NCBI RefSeq assembly: GCF_018283675.1
Contig: NZ_JAGVRK010000001.1
Coordinates: 2,108,001 to 2,172,000, forward strand
Source: Metabacillus flavus
Lineage (GTDB): Bacteria > Bacillota > Bacilli > Bacillales > Bacillaceae
Length of the DNA stretch: 64,000 nucleotides
Direction of reading: 5' to 3'
Shown piece after piece: positions 16,690-25,109 of this stretch. The notes under the pieces are model-generated. The model did not search any database and had not been told where the DNA came from. It saw only the letters and a list, made by a program, of their open reading frames with translations. The position numbers and the translations under genes are program-made. Position 1 is the stretch's first letter, and each line of letters starts with the position of its first letter.

Positions 16690-17394
16690 CTATTTTTGAA
16701 TAGCAGCCTCCAAGGCTACTTCAATCATTTCATTGAACGTAGTTTGACGCTCTTCAGATGTCGTTTCCTCACCTGTTATAATATGGTCGCTTACGGTTAG
16801 AACAGATAGAGCTTTCCGTCCGAATTTAGCAGCAATCGTATAAAGTGCTGAGGATTCCATCTCCACTGCCAGTATTCCGTATCTCGCCCATTTTTCCAAT
16901 TCGGCATTTTCATTGTAGAACATATCTGCTGTAAATACATTTCCAGCGCGAAGCTTAAGTCCTTTGGCCATTCCTGCATCATATGCTCTCTTCAGCAGCT
17001 CAAAGTCTGCAGTTGGCGCATAATCCACTCCGCCAAACGTGATCCGGTTCATTTGTGAATCAGTAGATGCACTCATTGCGAGGATTACATCTCTCACTTT
17101 TACGTCCTTTTGAATGGCGCCGCATGTACCCACACGAATGAGCTGCTGCACGTTATAGCTTGAAATCAATTCATTGACATAAATCGATATCGAAGGGACT
17201 CCCATTCCTGTTCCCTGAACTGAAATCCGTTCTCCTTTATAAGTACCCGTGAACCCAAGCATGCCGCGGACTTCATTGTAGCATTCCGGATTCTCAAGGA
17301 ATGTTTCTGCAATGTATTTAGCCCGAAGCGGATCGCCCGGTAGCAGGATCGTTTCTGCAATTTGTCCTTCTTTTGCTCCTATATGTACGCTCAT
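16690..17394 (-). CDS. deoD: Purine nucleoside phosphorylase DeoD
   Basis: 234-residue bacterial hexameric-type PNP that splits purine (deoxy)nucleosides with phosphate. Marks are [10 protein letters not shown] at the N-terminus (phosphate loop), RVGTCGA, the nucleoside-binding EMESSALY, and SDHIITGE with the catalytic Asp. It is the expected length for the DeoD family. RBS GAGGAGG. It sits between ldcB and yodL as in B. subtilis. Confidence 0.95.
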   Translation of the reverse strand: MSVHIGAKEGQIAETILLPGDPLRAKYIAETFLENPECYNEVRGMLGFTGTYKGERISVQGTGMGVPSISIYVNELISSYNVQQLIRVGTCGAIQKDVKVRDVILAMSASTDSQMNRITFGGVDYAPTADFELLKRAYDAGMAKGLKLRAGNVFTADMFYNENAELEKWARYGILAVEMESSALYTIAAKFGRKALSVLTVSDHIITGEETTSEERQTTFNEMIEVALEAAIQK

Positions 17395-17462
17395 GTAAAA
17401 TCCTCCTCTATTCCAACTGTAGCATATTCTGCTATATCCACATTGTACTTTGATTAAGCGAA

Positions 17463-17828
17463 CTATGGAAGCTGTTTTCGCGAAAGGTATTTAGGCTTTA
17501 TGACAAGGACATTTCCTCTTACAATGTACTTTTTCATGCTTTTTATATATTTCTCGAAGATCCAGACAGAGAGAAAATAAAATGGAAGGTAAATCATTGA
17601 AATCTTAATTATCTCAAAGAAATACATGGAGAATCCGTTAAAATCATGAAACTTCCGAAAGAAGACAATTTCGGAGAAGCTAATGAGCATACTAACGAAG
17701 TAAAGGTTCAGCAGATGGAAAAAGAACTGGCTACTGCCTTTATAGAACAGTTTTTCGAGTTCCTTTTTCACTAAAAGGGCTGAAAGCGTTGAAATGGCGC
17801 CAAGTATGCATATAATCGCGAGAAGCAT
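17463..17828 (-). CDS. Hypothetical four-helix membrane protein
   Basis: About 121 residues with hydrophobic helices near residues 1-17, 35-60 and 70-95 and a positively charged C-terminal tail ([11 protein letters not shown] type). Family not recognised. Start taken at ATG 17828, 8 bases after AAAGGGG; longer in-frame starts would run across the start of the divergent gene at 17860. Confidence 0.6.
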   Translation of the reverse strand: MLLAIICILGAISTLSALLVKKELEKLFYKGSSQFFFHLLNLYFVSMLISFSEIVFFRKFHDFNGFSMYFFEIIKISMIYLPFYFLSVWIFEKYIKSMKKYIVRGNVLVIKPKYLSRKQLP

Positions 17829-17859
17829 TACCATATCCCCTTTATTTGGAGGTAGACTA

Positions 17860-18003
17860 ATGGGTAAAAAACACAGAAACCGCGTAAACGCACCGAAGAA
17901 AAACAATCATATTCCGGAATCCGCTATCGAAGCGGAAGAATCAGCACACGGAAAAGAACAGTCGGCACAAAACAGGGAAAACGGCCCTGGCCATCATCTA
18001 TAA
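17860..18003 (+). CDS. Small hydrophilic protein, 47 aa, possible spore protein
   Basis: Very polar Lys/Asn/Glu-rich peptide beginning MGKKHRNRVNAPKKNN and ending GPGHHL; no Cys, Trp or Tyr. Composition resembles minor small acid-soluble spore proteins, but no family was recognised. GGAGGT 6 bases before the ATG and a strong terminator straight after the stop support it. Confidence 0.65.
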   Translation: MGKKHRNRVNAPKKNNHIPESAIEAEESAHGKEQSAQNRENGPGHHL

Positions 18004-18009
18004 TGTGCA

Positions 18010-18046
18010 CAAGCAGCGAATGAAACATGCGCTGCTTGTCTTTTTT
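18010..18046. terminator. Bidirectional terminator
   Basis: CAAGCAGCG / CGCTGCTTG stem with an 11-base loop and T-run on the plus strand, between the 47-aa gene and yodL, which converge here. Confidence 0.85.
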
Positions 18047-18359
18047 ATCTAACATGGATCCGGTTGATCCTTTTCCATCCTCCGGAATGAAGCCTATAAT
18101 ATTCCTGTCCCTTTCTGCCTTCATCTATAAACAGAATATCTCCTGTTTGAATAAACCTGGCGTTATAATCAGCAGGGACCGTATCCTGGACATTAAACAT
18201 CTTAAAGGTTTTCTCCAAAGCATCCATATGATCCTTCGCCTCAGCTCGATAGCTGTAAACCCTCCTATATCCTTTTACATCACCTGCCGCCTGAGTCTGA
18301 AAAATAGATATGTCCATCATGCGCAGTTTTCTCTTTATCATAAGCAGCTGATCTTTCAT
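18045..18359 (-). CDS. yodL: YodL-like protein
   Basis: 104 residues. IFQTQAAGDVKGYRRVYSY, ALEKTFKMFNVQDTVPADY, TGDILFIDEGRKGQEYYRL and the closing GGWKRINRIHVR match the YodL family. In B. subtilis YodL is a sporulation-expressed protein that antagonises MreB-dependent cell shape control when overproduced. Soluble. RBS GGAGGG. It precedes yodM on the map as in B. subtilis. Confidence 0.8.
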   Translation of the reverse strand: MKDQLLMIKRKLRMMDISIFQTQAAGDVKGYRRVYSYRAEAKDHMDALEKTFKMFNVQDTVPADYNARFIQTGDILFIDEGRKGQEYYRLHSGGWKRINRIHVR

Positions 18360-18429
18360 CTGAATCCCTCCGCATCATTTTCACTACTAATTAGCGATTA
18401 GATGTCGAAAGTCCTTCATCAAAAACAAA

Positions 18430-19044
18430 CTATTTTTGTCGAAAATTAAGGATTGCGCGTTCATATAATCTTTTCACTACTAAAAACCAAATCAGTCCTG
18501 CACAAATACCTGCTGAGATATCTGATACATAATGAACTCCGATGTACACCCTGCTTATCGAAATACTTACGACAAAGAAAATCATCGCTGTGACAATTAG
18601 GAAGCGGTACCTCGGAAAGAACCGAATAAGGAGATAACCTGAAAATGCAAAGATGGCCGCTGAATTCATAGCGTGGCCGCTTGGGAAGCTGTAAGTATTT
18701 TCTTCCATTAAAGGATTGAAGGATGGTCTTTCCCTGTCAAATCCGTTTTTAAGAAGCCAGTTAAACAATCTTGAACCGATAAAGCACAAAAATAAAAACA
18801 TCGCTTCTAAAGCCCGCTTTTTATAGGCGAGGACGATAGAAAGGACGATCAATAATGGAAATATGGTTTTCCCTGAACCAAATTCGGTAAAGAAAATAAA
18901 ATAATCCGTGTATAATGATGCACGGTTTAGTTCAAAAAATTTGACCATCCATTGATCGGCAGGTGTATACCAGCTCGAGTCATAAATAACGGCGAGCAGA
19001 ATAAAGATAATGAGCAAAATTGCAGTATTCCTGATGTCTTTCAT
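18430..19044 (-). CDS. yodM: PAP2 superfamily phosphatase YodM
   Basis: About 204 residues, five to six membrane helices. The three phosphatase motifs are visible: KNGFDRERP, PSGHAMNS and SRVYIGVHYVSD, with the catalytic His in each of the last two. It probably dephosphorylates a lipid phosphate such as phosphatidylglycerophosphate or undecaprenyl pyrophosphate on the outer face. Start at ATG 19044, 9 bases after AAAGGT; ATG 19062 is possible. The 306-base gap upstream holds the spo0M terminator and no gene. Confidence 0.85.
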   Translation of the reverse strand: MKDIRNTAILLIIFILLAVIYDSSWYTPADQWMVKFFELNRASLYTDYFIFFTEFGSGKTIFPLLIVLSIVLAYKKRALEAMFLFLCFIGSRLFNWLLKNGFDRERPSFNPLMEENTYSFPSGHAMNSAAIFAFSGYLLIRFFPRYRFLIVTAMIFFVVSISISRVYIGVHYVSDISAGICAGLIWFLVVKRLYERAILNFRQK

Positions 19045-19277
19045 GAGCAAGCGACCTTTCATATGTCATTATTCCATTACGATACCCACATTTTTGCATC
19101 GGTAAAACAAAAAAGCCAGCTTTGCCGTATGAGCGGCAAAACAGACATATAGGCATTAGACAATGTATTAGGGGCTGTCCAAAAAGCAGTTTTCCGCTGA
19201 ATGCTCGCTTCATTCTGTGCAACCCAATATTGTCAGAGCGAATAGTGAAAAACCAATCATTATCAAGCAGCGGAAAA

Positions 19278-19327
19278 CAAAAACCCGGAAATGCCCTGCC
19301 AATTCTGACAGCGATTCCGGGTTTTTA
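19278..19327 (-). terminator. Terminator of the kinase-spo0M operon
   Basis: AAAACCCGGAA...TTCCGGGTTTT, with additional pairing inside (GC..TGTCAG / TGGCAGG). T-rich tract on the minus strand. Confidence 0.75.
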
Positions 19328-19368
19328 TAATACTCTAAGCAGGTATTTTAGACAGTCTTGACTCTCAT

Positions 19369-20139
19369 TTAGCTGAAACGCTGGATCGTTTGTGTCAGAA
19401 TATTAGCCAGCTGAGGAAGATCATGTTTTGTTACCGTCACTCTCACAGCTGTTTCATCCGTCTCAAGCATTTCGGAAAACAGTCCGGACAGCCCTCTTGC
19501 TCTCCTGTCAATTTCAAGTACCATTTCAACCCGTTCTTCCGTCACATCGGAAAAAACGACTTCCAGCTCATCCAATTTGCCTCTGAATGAACCTTGAGTC
19601 GGGTAAAATTCGAATTCCTGAACGAATGGAAGCCTTCTTCTCATTCTTGCTGAAGCCGCTTCGTTTTCTGCATTTCTTAACTGGAAGCCAAGCTCTCCAA
19701 AGGCATCAAATATTTTCTGCTGCAGGGGACCCGGGTGTACATGGATGGCATCCTGGTCACTCGGATCGACCGCATTTTTTATTTCCAGGCCTGTGTGAAT
19801 CCAAATTTTCGACTGGCCGTATGTAACAGGAGTATCTGATGGCAGTACAAAGCGGAATGGAATTTCTTTATGTTCATCCGGCATGATGACGAACGGTTCA
19901 TTGATTTTCACCTTTGAAATGACTGCTGTCTGAGTGTATTTTTTGTCATCTGATTCCTTTACGTAATTTGTCATGACGGAAAGGTAGATTTCCGCAATCT
20001 CTTGTTCTGTTTTGCCTCCTTTAATCGCCACAATTCCCTGAACCTCTTCCCCTGCTCTGACGTTTACATCATGCAGACGGGTATCAACTTTTGCAGCTCC
20101 AATTCCGACGCTTGCAAATACTTTATTAAAAAAAGACAT
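19369..20139 (-). CDS. spo0M: Sporulation-control protein Spo0M
   Basis: 256-residue arrestin-like beta-sandwich protein that in B. subtilis affects early sporulation and cell division. MSFFNKVFASVGIGAAKVDTRL at the start and the central PHAEIPFRF-type strand (HKEIPFRFVLPSDTPV) are characteristic. Start at ATG 20139, 8 bases after GGAGGAG; a longer in-frame start would overlap the kinase gene. It follows the kinase by 13 bases and is probably co-expressed. Confidence 0.9.
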   Translation of the reverse strand: MSFFNKVFASVGIGAAKVDTRLHDVNVRAGEEVQGIVAIKGGKTEQEIAEIYLSVMTNYVKESDDKKYTQTAVISKVKINEPFVIMPDEHKEIPFRFVLPSDTPVTYGQSKIWIHTGLEIKNAVDPSDQDAIHVHPGPLQQKIFDAFGELGFQLRNAENEAASARMRRRLPFVQEFEFYPTQGSFRGKLDELEVVFSDVTEERVEMVLEIDRRARGLSGLFSEMLETDETAVRVTVTKHDLPQLANILTQTIQRFS

Positions 20140-20152
20140 CCTGACTCCTCCA

Positions 20153-20905
20153 TTACTTCTTATTTTGTAAATCGTTTTGAAGCTCATCTATCCTTTCATA
20201 CGGAAAATCAAGCTGGAGCATTCTCCGCAGGATATGCCGGGTTTCAGGAGTGATATCCAATTCCTCTTCCCAAGGTTTTTCTTTCTCCTCTTTAGCAGAA
20301 AAGCCGGAATAAAGCAGGAAAAGAAGAAAGTGCCCTAAGCAATAGAAATCACTTTTGAAAGAGATCTCTCTAAATCTTTTTTTCTTTCTTGATAAACACA
20401 ATTTCCGTTTATCTCCAATGTTTCTCGCCAGCCCAAAATCGATTATATGAATATCGCGGCCGTCGAGTAAAATATTCGGAATCCGTAAATCCCTGTGAAC
20501 AATTCCGCGCTCGTGAATGGGGGCTAAAACCGCCGTGATTTTTTTTAACACTGCTATCGACTCGGCCTCCGAATATACAGCGTCCTCATCAAAAATCAAT
20601 TCTTCGAAGGTCCGCCCATTTTTATATTCCATTGCAAGATAAATATGCCGGTCCACAATAAATTGCTCATACAGCTGAGGGGTCTGGAAATTTCCCATCG
20701 AGCTTAGAATAGAAGATTCCATTTCAAAGGAATGATTCGTTTTGCGCCTTCTGTTTCTAGCCTGCTTAATGAGCACAGTCCCGCCATCCTTTATTTGCTG
20801 CGCTTTATAGGCGATTCCGTAGCCGCCCTCCCCGGCTTTTGAAATAATTTCATATTTACCATTCAGCACAAACCCTTTACTGAGCTCATTTCCCTTTCCG
20901 GTCAT
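20153..20905 (-). CDS. Small cytosolic Ser/Thr protein kinase (YbdM-like)
   Basis: 250-residue Hanks-type kinase with no PASTA or membrane segment. Gly-rich loop GEGGYG (25-30), Lys47 in VLIK, Glu62 as likely alpha-C partner, catalytic HRDLRIPN (137-144), metal DFG at 156-158, and the SDFYCLG stretch for subdomain IX. All key residues are present, so it should be active. A short Lys/Arg-rich run (174-179) replaces the usual activation segment. The start codon lies 2 bases after the upstream stop (translational coupling), with spo0M downstream. The target is unknown; Spo0M is the obvious candidate. Confidence 0.85.
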   Translation of the reverse strand: MTGKGNELSKGFVLNGKYEIISKAGEGGYGIAYKAQQIKDGGTVLIKQARNRRRKTNHSFEMESSILSSMGNFQTPQLYEQFIVDRHIYLAMEYKNGRTFEELIFDEDAVYSEAESIAVLKKITAVLAPIHERGIVHRDLRIPNILLDGRDIHIIDFGLARNIGDKRKLCLSRKKKRFREISFKSDFYCLGHFLLFLLYSGFSAKEEKEKPWEEELDITPETRHILRRMLQLDFPYERIDELQNDLQNKK

Positions 20906-20907
20906 CG

Positions 20908-21075
20908 TCAGCTGCTGTATGAACGGGAGCCGCTTGAGCGGTGCTTTTTCTTATAGTAGTGGTGGCCTTGCTTGGACGGATGCTGGCCGAATTTGCCTCG
21001 TTTGTATCCGCTGCTTGAACCGTGCTTATGTTTGTTATTTTTGGATAAAAGAGAATCTAATATTTTTTTTAACAT
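20908..21075 (-). CDS. Small His/Lys/Ser-rich basic protein, 55 aa
   Basis: A short hydrophobic-amphipathic N-terminus (MLKKILDSLLSK) followed by a repetitive basic tail rich in His, Lys, Gly, Ser and Tyr. Family not recognised; coat-protein-like composition. Start at ATG 21075 with AAAGGAGA upstream. It is the first gene of a coupled set with the Ser/Thr kinase and spo0M; the Ser/Tyr-rich tail would make a plausible kinase substrate (inference). Confidence 0.65.
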   Translation of the reverse strand: MLKKILDSLLSKNNKHKHGSSSGYKRGKFGQHPSKQGHHYYKKKHRSSGSRSYSS

Positions 21076-21181
21076 GATCATTCTCCTTTCTATATCCTTA
21101 ATACGGAGCAGAGTGAACCTAAGTTTCAATTTTATCATACATTATTTCAGGGCGGCGAAGCAGGGCAAGGAGGGAAAAGAC

Positions 21182-22261
21182 ATGAATAGATTTGAGAAGC
21201 GCTATAAGTTTGATGATGAAGATAAGGAAAACCTGTACAGCATTCTCCATAATCAGCTTAACGCAGATCAAATGCCTCTCATTACCGATGGTGACGAGAG
21301 AAAGCTGATCCAGAGAATCAAAAGTGAAACGGCTCTAAACAACAAGTCTAATTTGACACGCACACAAAGTTACCTCGCATTTCATTGCCAATATCCTGAG
21401 GTCCATTGGGCGCTGCTTGCCCATCTTGTATCAAGAAACGGCGGATACAGTATGACAGACCTTAAATCTTCCTACATAGGGCCTTTACTTCACCCAAACG
21501 AAAAAAACGAATTGTTTCACCTGCTTGAGCTCATTAACGCCGCAATTTTTTTGGATGCTTATCCTCAGCTTCTTTTATATGAAGAAAGCAAAAAGAAGAA
21601 CAGGAACTTTTTTCATCTCCTGCCCGCTTTTCGCGTCTCTGCTTTTATGAAACCGATCTGGTCCTGGTTTTTGCAAACCGGAAATTCTGCTGTGCTGACT
21701 ATGGCCCTAATTACAAATGAGCAGTCCATGATTGAGGAAAACATCCTATCAGACCAGACCGCATCCATCTTTACTAATCTAAAATTTTCATTTCAGGAGA
21801 AATGGGGATTGACGAATATTCTTTTTCCATATAAAAAACACCATAAGCAAAAGCAAAATTCCGTTGCCGGACTAACAGTTACTGGCTTTCAATCCCTCCC
21901 GGAGCGAATCAAAACAGGAAAAAAACTGTATTACCTGCTTTTCCATCACCGGAAAATTCATGAGTCTATTTTAGCTTTCTGCAAATCCTCCGCTCACACA
22001 GCTTCGAGGAGCGACTATTGGCCGCATCTGTTTTCAGCTTCACCGGATCCCTTCAAACTGACAAGTCCATATCTCGCCGATGCATGGCCTATCATCCCTG
22101 CTCCGGAATGCATAAAGAAAGATTGGTTTGTTAAGCTTGGGAATCCCGACGGATTTGAGCTTCCGGAAACAGAAAAATTACAGGATCTAACGAATAAAGT
22201 AATGGCCGATCTTCTTAAACTTGCCCCTATTTCAGCCATAAGCAAAAAACTGTTCCGCTAA
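21182..22261 (+). CDS. DUF2515 family protein (YppC-like)
   Basis: 359-residue soluble protein of the DUF2515/YppC family: an N-terminal LTRTQSYLAFHCQYPEVHWALLAHLVSRNGGY motif region, then an alpha-helical body with EKWGLTNILFPY near the middle. The function is unknown. Start at ATG 21182 behind AAGGAGGG; the open frame upstream is the antisense of the 55-aa gene. It converges with yozD and the stop codons overlap. Confidence 0.75.
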   Translation: MNRFEKRYKFDDEDKENLYSILHNQLNADQMPLITDGDERKLIQRIKSETALNNKSNLTRTQSYLAFHCQYPEVHWALLAHLVSRNGGYSMTDLKSSYIGPLLHPNEKNELFHLLELINAAIFLDAYPQLLLYEESKKKNRNFFHLLPAFRVSAFMKPIWSWFLQTGNSAVLTMALITNEQSMIEENILSDQTASIFTNLKFSFQEKWGLTNILFPYKKHHKQKQNSVAGLTVTGFQSLPERIKTGKKLYYLLFHHRKIHESILAFCKSSAHTASRSDYWPHLFSASPDPFKLTSPYLADAWPIIPAPECIKKDWFVKLGNPDGFELPETEKLQDLTNKVMADLLKLAPISAISKKLFR

Positions 22262-22449
22262 TCCAACGGGGGCTGCTGCTCATCTTCAAAATTTTCATCA
22301 ATGATGCATTTGACGAGAAGGTAATCAAACATGATATCAGCTAGGACTTCCAGCTCTTCTGCTCCCGGTATGTAGCCTCTTTTAGTTAATTCCGAATAGA
22401 AGAACTCTGCAATTTCCTCCGTATCAATCACTACTTCAATTTCTTTCAT
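22258..22449 (-). CDS. yozD: YozD family protein
   Basis: 63-residue acidic protein, MKEIEVVIDTEEIAEFFYSEL and YIPGAEELEVLADIMFDYL; matches the YozD family, function unknown. RBS AAAGGGGGCG. It is in the yod gene order between yodM and yodN as in B. subtilis. Confidence 0.8.
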   Translation of the reverse strand: MKEIEVVIDTEEIAEFFYSELTKRGYIPGAEELEVLADIMFDYLLVKCIIDENFEDEQQPPLD

Positions 22450-22581
22450 TGTCTCGCCCCCTTTCTATTTCATATGAAAAGAAGAGCAAGCTTATGTCAG
22501 AATTAGAACAAGATTTTTGGAATAGAGCAGCTTTCCCCTGCATATCTTTTTGACAGGACAAGCCTATGAGGGGGAAAATGG

Positions 22582-22728
22582 ATGAACAGAATATTAGATT
22601 GGGCCGATGGTGAACATTTTGATAGAATTCTGATTGCGGGGGTACGCATTTTATTTACAATTGCTGTTGTTGGCTGCCTGCCCTTTATTGGATGGAAAAT
22701 TGCAGTTTTGCTGCTGAATTCATTATGA
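22582..22728 (+). CDS. Small membrane protein, 48 aa
   Basis: MNRILDWADGEHFDRILIAG followed by one or two hydrophobic helices (FTIAVVGCLPFIGW, IAVLLLNSL). GAGGGGGAAAATGG precedes the ATG. It converges with yodN, sharing 6 bases at the ends. Family not recognised; the strong RBS and good helix support it. Confidence 0.55.
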   Translation: MNRILDWADGEHFDRILIAGVRILFTIAVVGCLPFIGWKIAVLLLNSL

Positions 22729-23412
22729 GTTAGGCCGGAATCGTTTGAGACTGTCCATTACCATTTGCATCATTTCCTTATACTCTGAATCTCCAAACTG
22801 CATATGCAGAAGTTTGTAGTCATTGTATATATCAAGCAGGTCATTAATCAGCTGGCCTGGTTCTCTCTTTTTTTCGGGCTTTTCTAAAGAATATGAAAGC
22901 CCGCCGGACTTCGAACCCATGGCCTCTTCCTGCACCTCGCCTTCTGCACCCTCTTTATTGAGCATAAGCATAATTTGATGAAGAGATTTTTCTGCCTCAT
23001 TGTTGCTCATCACAAGCACCAATTCTTCCTCCGCAGCCTCCAGCCATTCCCCATCAGCCACCCTCATCAATTCATACACCATATCCTCCCAGCCGTCCTC
23101 CAGGTATCTCCATATCTCTGTTCTTAATCCCACAATTTTAAATAAATCATTTCCGTACCCGCTTACATGGACGAGGTCCCCGATTGCAAATTGATATTCC
23201 ACTTCAATCCGTTCAATTTCAAAGATTTTCCCCTCGTATTCTGTATAAAAAGAAAGGGCACTCTCAAAGAAAAGAACATCCCCATGGTTGACCTCATAAA
23301 GAAATGACTGGTTCAGCTTATAAACATTTGTAACGGTGCCGACTGTTCCGTATAGAACGATTACAACGACTTCTCCCATTTTATACTTAGGATATTTTGA
23401 GGTCATGCCCAT
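22723..23412 (-). CDS. yodN: YodN-like protein
   Basis: 229 residues. The N-terminal half is rich in beta strands with repeated short SH3/KOW-like units (KMGEVVVIVLYGTVGTVTNVY, FAIGDLVHVSGYGNDLFKIVG), then an acidic linker and a helical C-terminus. Named from position and length relative to B. subtilis yodN; function unknown. Start at ATG 23412, 5 bases after GGGAG; the longer frame would overlap the ABC permease gene. Confidence 0.65.
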   Translation of the reverse strand: MGMTSKYPKYKMGEVVVIVLYGTVGTVTNVYKLNQSFLYEVNHGDVLFFESALSFYTEYEGKIFEIERIEVEYQFAIGDLVHVSGYGNDLFKIVGLRTEIWRYLEDGWEDMVYELMRVADGEWLEAAEEELVLVMSNNEAEKSLHQIMLMLNKEGAEGEVQEEAMGSKSGGLSYSLEKPEKKREPGQLINDLLDIYNDYKLLHMQFGDSEYKEMMQMVMDSLKRFRPNS

Positions 23413-23504
23413 TCTCACTCCCGCACTCTGAAAAGTTATGATAGTATATGCGGGTGTTTCGTATTCGCATGGGCAGTTCACACAGGGTCCAACGGTTTCA
23501 TTTT

Positions 23505-24296
23505 TTAACTTCCTGTACTTGTATAATTTTTCAAACCGAGCAGCCAAAACAGATAGGCTGCAATCATCGCAGCCGCTGCTGTAACGGGTGCTGCGATGGC
23601 TACCGAATCATAGCCTTCTCTATCCAGAAACCATGCGGCCGGCAAAAAGGCAGTGAATCCGTATGGAATGATCCAAGTCAGGAAAAACTGCAGTCCTTTA
23701 TGATAAATGGTCAACGGGTATTTGGCGAATTCGCTTAGGTTAAAAACCGCCCATAATACCGGCATACTGTCTGTCATCCAAAAAGAAAGGGCAGCAAAAA
23801 ATAGATTGATGGCTACGAAGATGACACCGCTTGAAACAACCATCACCAGAAGCATGATAATTTCAAGAAAACCCCAGGAAAGGTTTAAATGCGGAATCGC
23901 CGTCCCGAGAATAATCCATCCTATAAGCAACTGCCCAAAACCGTCCTGCTGCAGTCTGTCTGCACATACGTGGAAAAAAGGATTAATCGGACGAATCAGC
24001 AGTCTGTCCAGCTGACCGGGCTTGATATACTGCCAGCCGAGCGTCCACAAATTATCAAAAAAGATATGATGGATCGCCCTCCCGCTTGCCGCAATACCAT
24101 ATATAAAAAGCAATTCATGAAACGACCATCCGTTTAATTGTTGAATATGTCCAAAAACCACTGCCAGAAAAAATACGCCTGCAAATTGCTGAAGTGCGAC
24201 AGAAACCATTCCGATCAGAAAATCAATTCTATACTCAAGCATCACTTTTATATGACTTTTAGCAAACAAATAATATAGCTTTGCGTACCTTTTCAT
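23505..24296 (-). CDS. ABC-2 type permease (second subunit)
   Basis: 263-residue, six-helix permease of the COG3694 type. It is the last gene of a three-gene exporter (ATPase 25110, permease 24306, permease 23505) transcribed on the minus strand with gaps of 9-15 bases. DNLWTLGWQYIKPGQLDRLLIRPINP is the family's cytoplasmic loop. RBS ATAGGAGG. Confidence 0.85.
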   Translation of the reverse strand: MKRYAKLYYLFAKSHIKVMLEYRIDFLIGMVSVALQQFAGVFFLAVVFGHIQQLNGWSFHELLFIYGIAASGRAIHHIFFDNLWTLGWQYIKPGQLDRLLIRPINPFFHVCADRLQQDGFGQLLIGWIILGTAIPHLNLSWGFLEIIMLLVMVVSSGVIFVAINLFFAALSFWMTDSMPVLWAVFNLSEFAKYPLTIYHKGLQFFLTWIIPYGFTAFLPAAWFLDREGYDSVAIAAPVTAAAAMIAAYLFWLLGLKNYTSTGS

Positions 24297-24305
24297 TGAA
24301 GCCTC

Positions 24306-25094
24306 CTATCCGCCGAAAATGGTCACTTTTTTAATCGCCTGGTTCCATAAAACTTTAAGCAGAATATACAATGCTGCAGCCCAGGCCGCCTGAACTGCAA
24401 TCGTCCAGTATACGTCCGTTCCGGTAATCTGTCCTGTGTAAATGGCAACCGGTGAAAACACCATTGCCTGAAACGGCAGAGCAAACGAAATAGATTGAAG
24501 CCATGCAGGAAACAGCGTGATAGGAATAAGAGCACCTGAAAAAAACGTGATCACACCTTCCTTTAACACTTGTACCCCCCATATATTCACTGTCCAAAAT
24601 GCCAGGATTCCGATCAGCATGTCAAAAAAAGTACCAATCCATAATCCAAAAGCGGCACTGGCGAGAAACAGGAGAAATTGTACCAGGCTGCCTGGCGGGT
24701 TTATTTGAATGACGAGAAATGCAATAAGTCCCATTGGAATCGTTTCCCTGATAAAAAAAGACGCTTTTTGACCAAAATCCATAAAAATCATTTTAAAAAG
24801 ATAATCGTAAGGCCTCATTAATTCAACAGCGATTTGCCCCTGCTTAATTTCTCTGGCGAGTTCATTTCCTGCCCCTGAAACAAATCCCTGCACAAACATC
24901 GCAACAATGATATATGTAAGCATATCCTTCAAGTTCAGCTGCCCAATCGATGATTGATTTTGATAGACGGCATGCCAGAAATAAAACATAATCAGCAGCT
25001 TCAAAATAACTGTGGCCATGCTCGCCCAATACCAAGCGCTGTATGCAGCACTTATTTGCATAGAGGATTTAGCAAACATCCAATACTTTCTCAT
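24306..25094 (-). CDS. ABC-2 type permease (first subunit)
   Basis: 262-residue, six-helix permease of the COG4587 type. GAGNELAREIKQGQIAVELMRPYDYL is the conserved loop that marks this pair of permeases. The two unlike permeases form a heterodimer with two copies of the ATPase; cargo unknown. RBS AAAGGAGGTG. Confidence 0.85.
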   Translation of the reverse strand: MRKYWMFAKSSMQISAAYSAWYWASMATVILKLLIMFYFWHAVYQNQSSIGQLNLKDMLTYIIVAMFVQGFVSGAGNELAREIKQGQIAVELMRPYDYLFKMIFMDFGQKASFFIRETIPMGLIAFLVIQINPPGSLVQFLLFLASAAFGLWIGTFFDMLIGILAFWTVNIWGVQVLKEGVITFFSGALIPITLFPAWLQSISFALPFQAMVFSPVAIYTGQITGTDVYWTIAVQAAWAAALYILLKVLWNQAIKKVTIFGG

Positions 25095-25109
25095 TTGGGT
25101 GCACCTCCT

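Noticed and set aside
19168-19365. GGGGCTGTCCAAAA ... TTTTAGACAGTC as ends of another small transposable element
   Set aside because: Only about 10 of 14 bases pair, no target duplication, and the interval contains the spo0M terminator.
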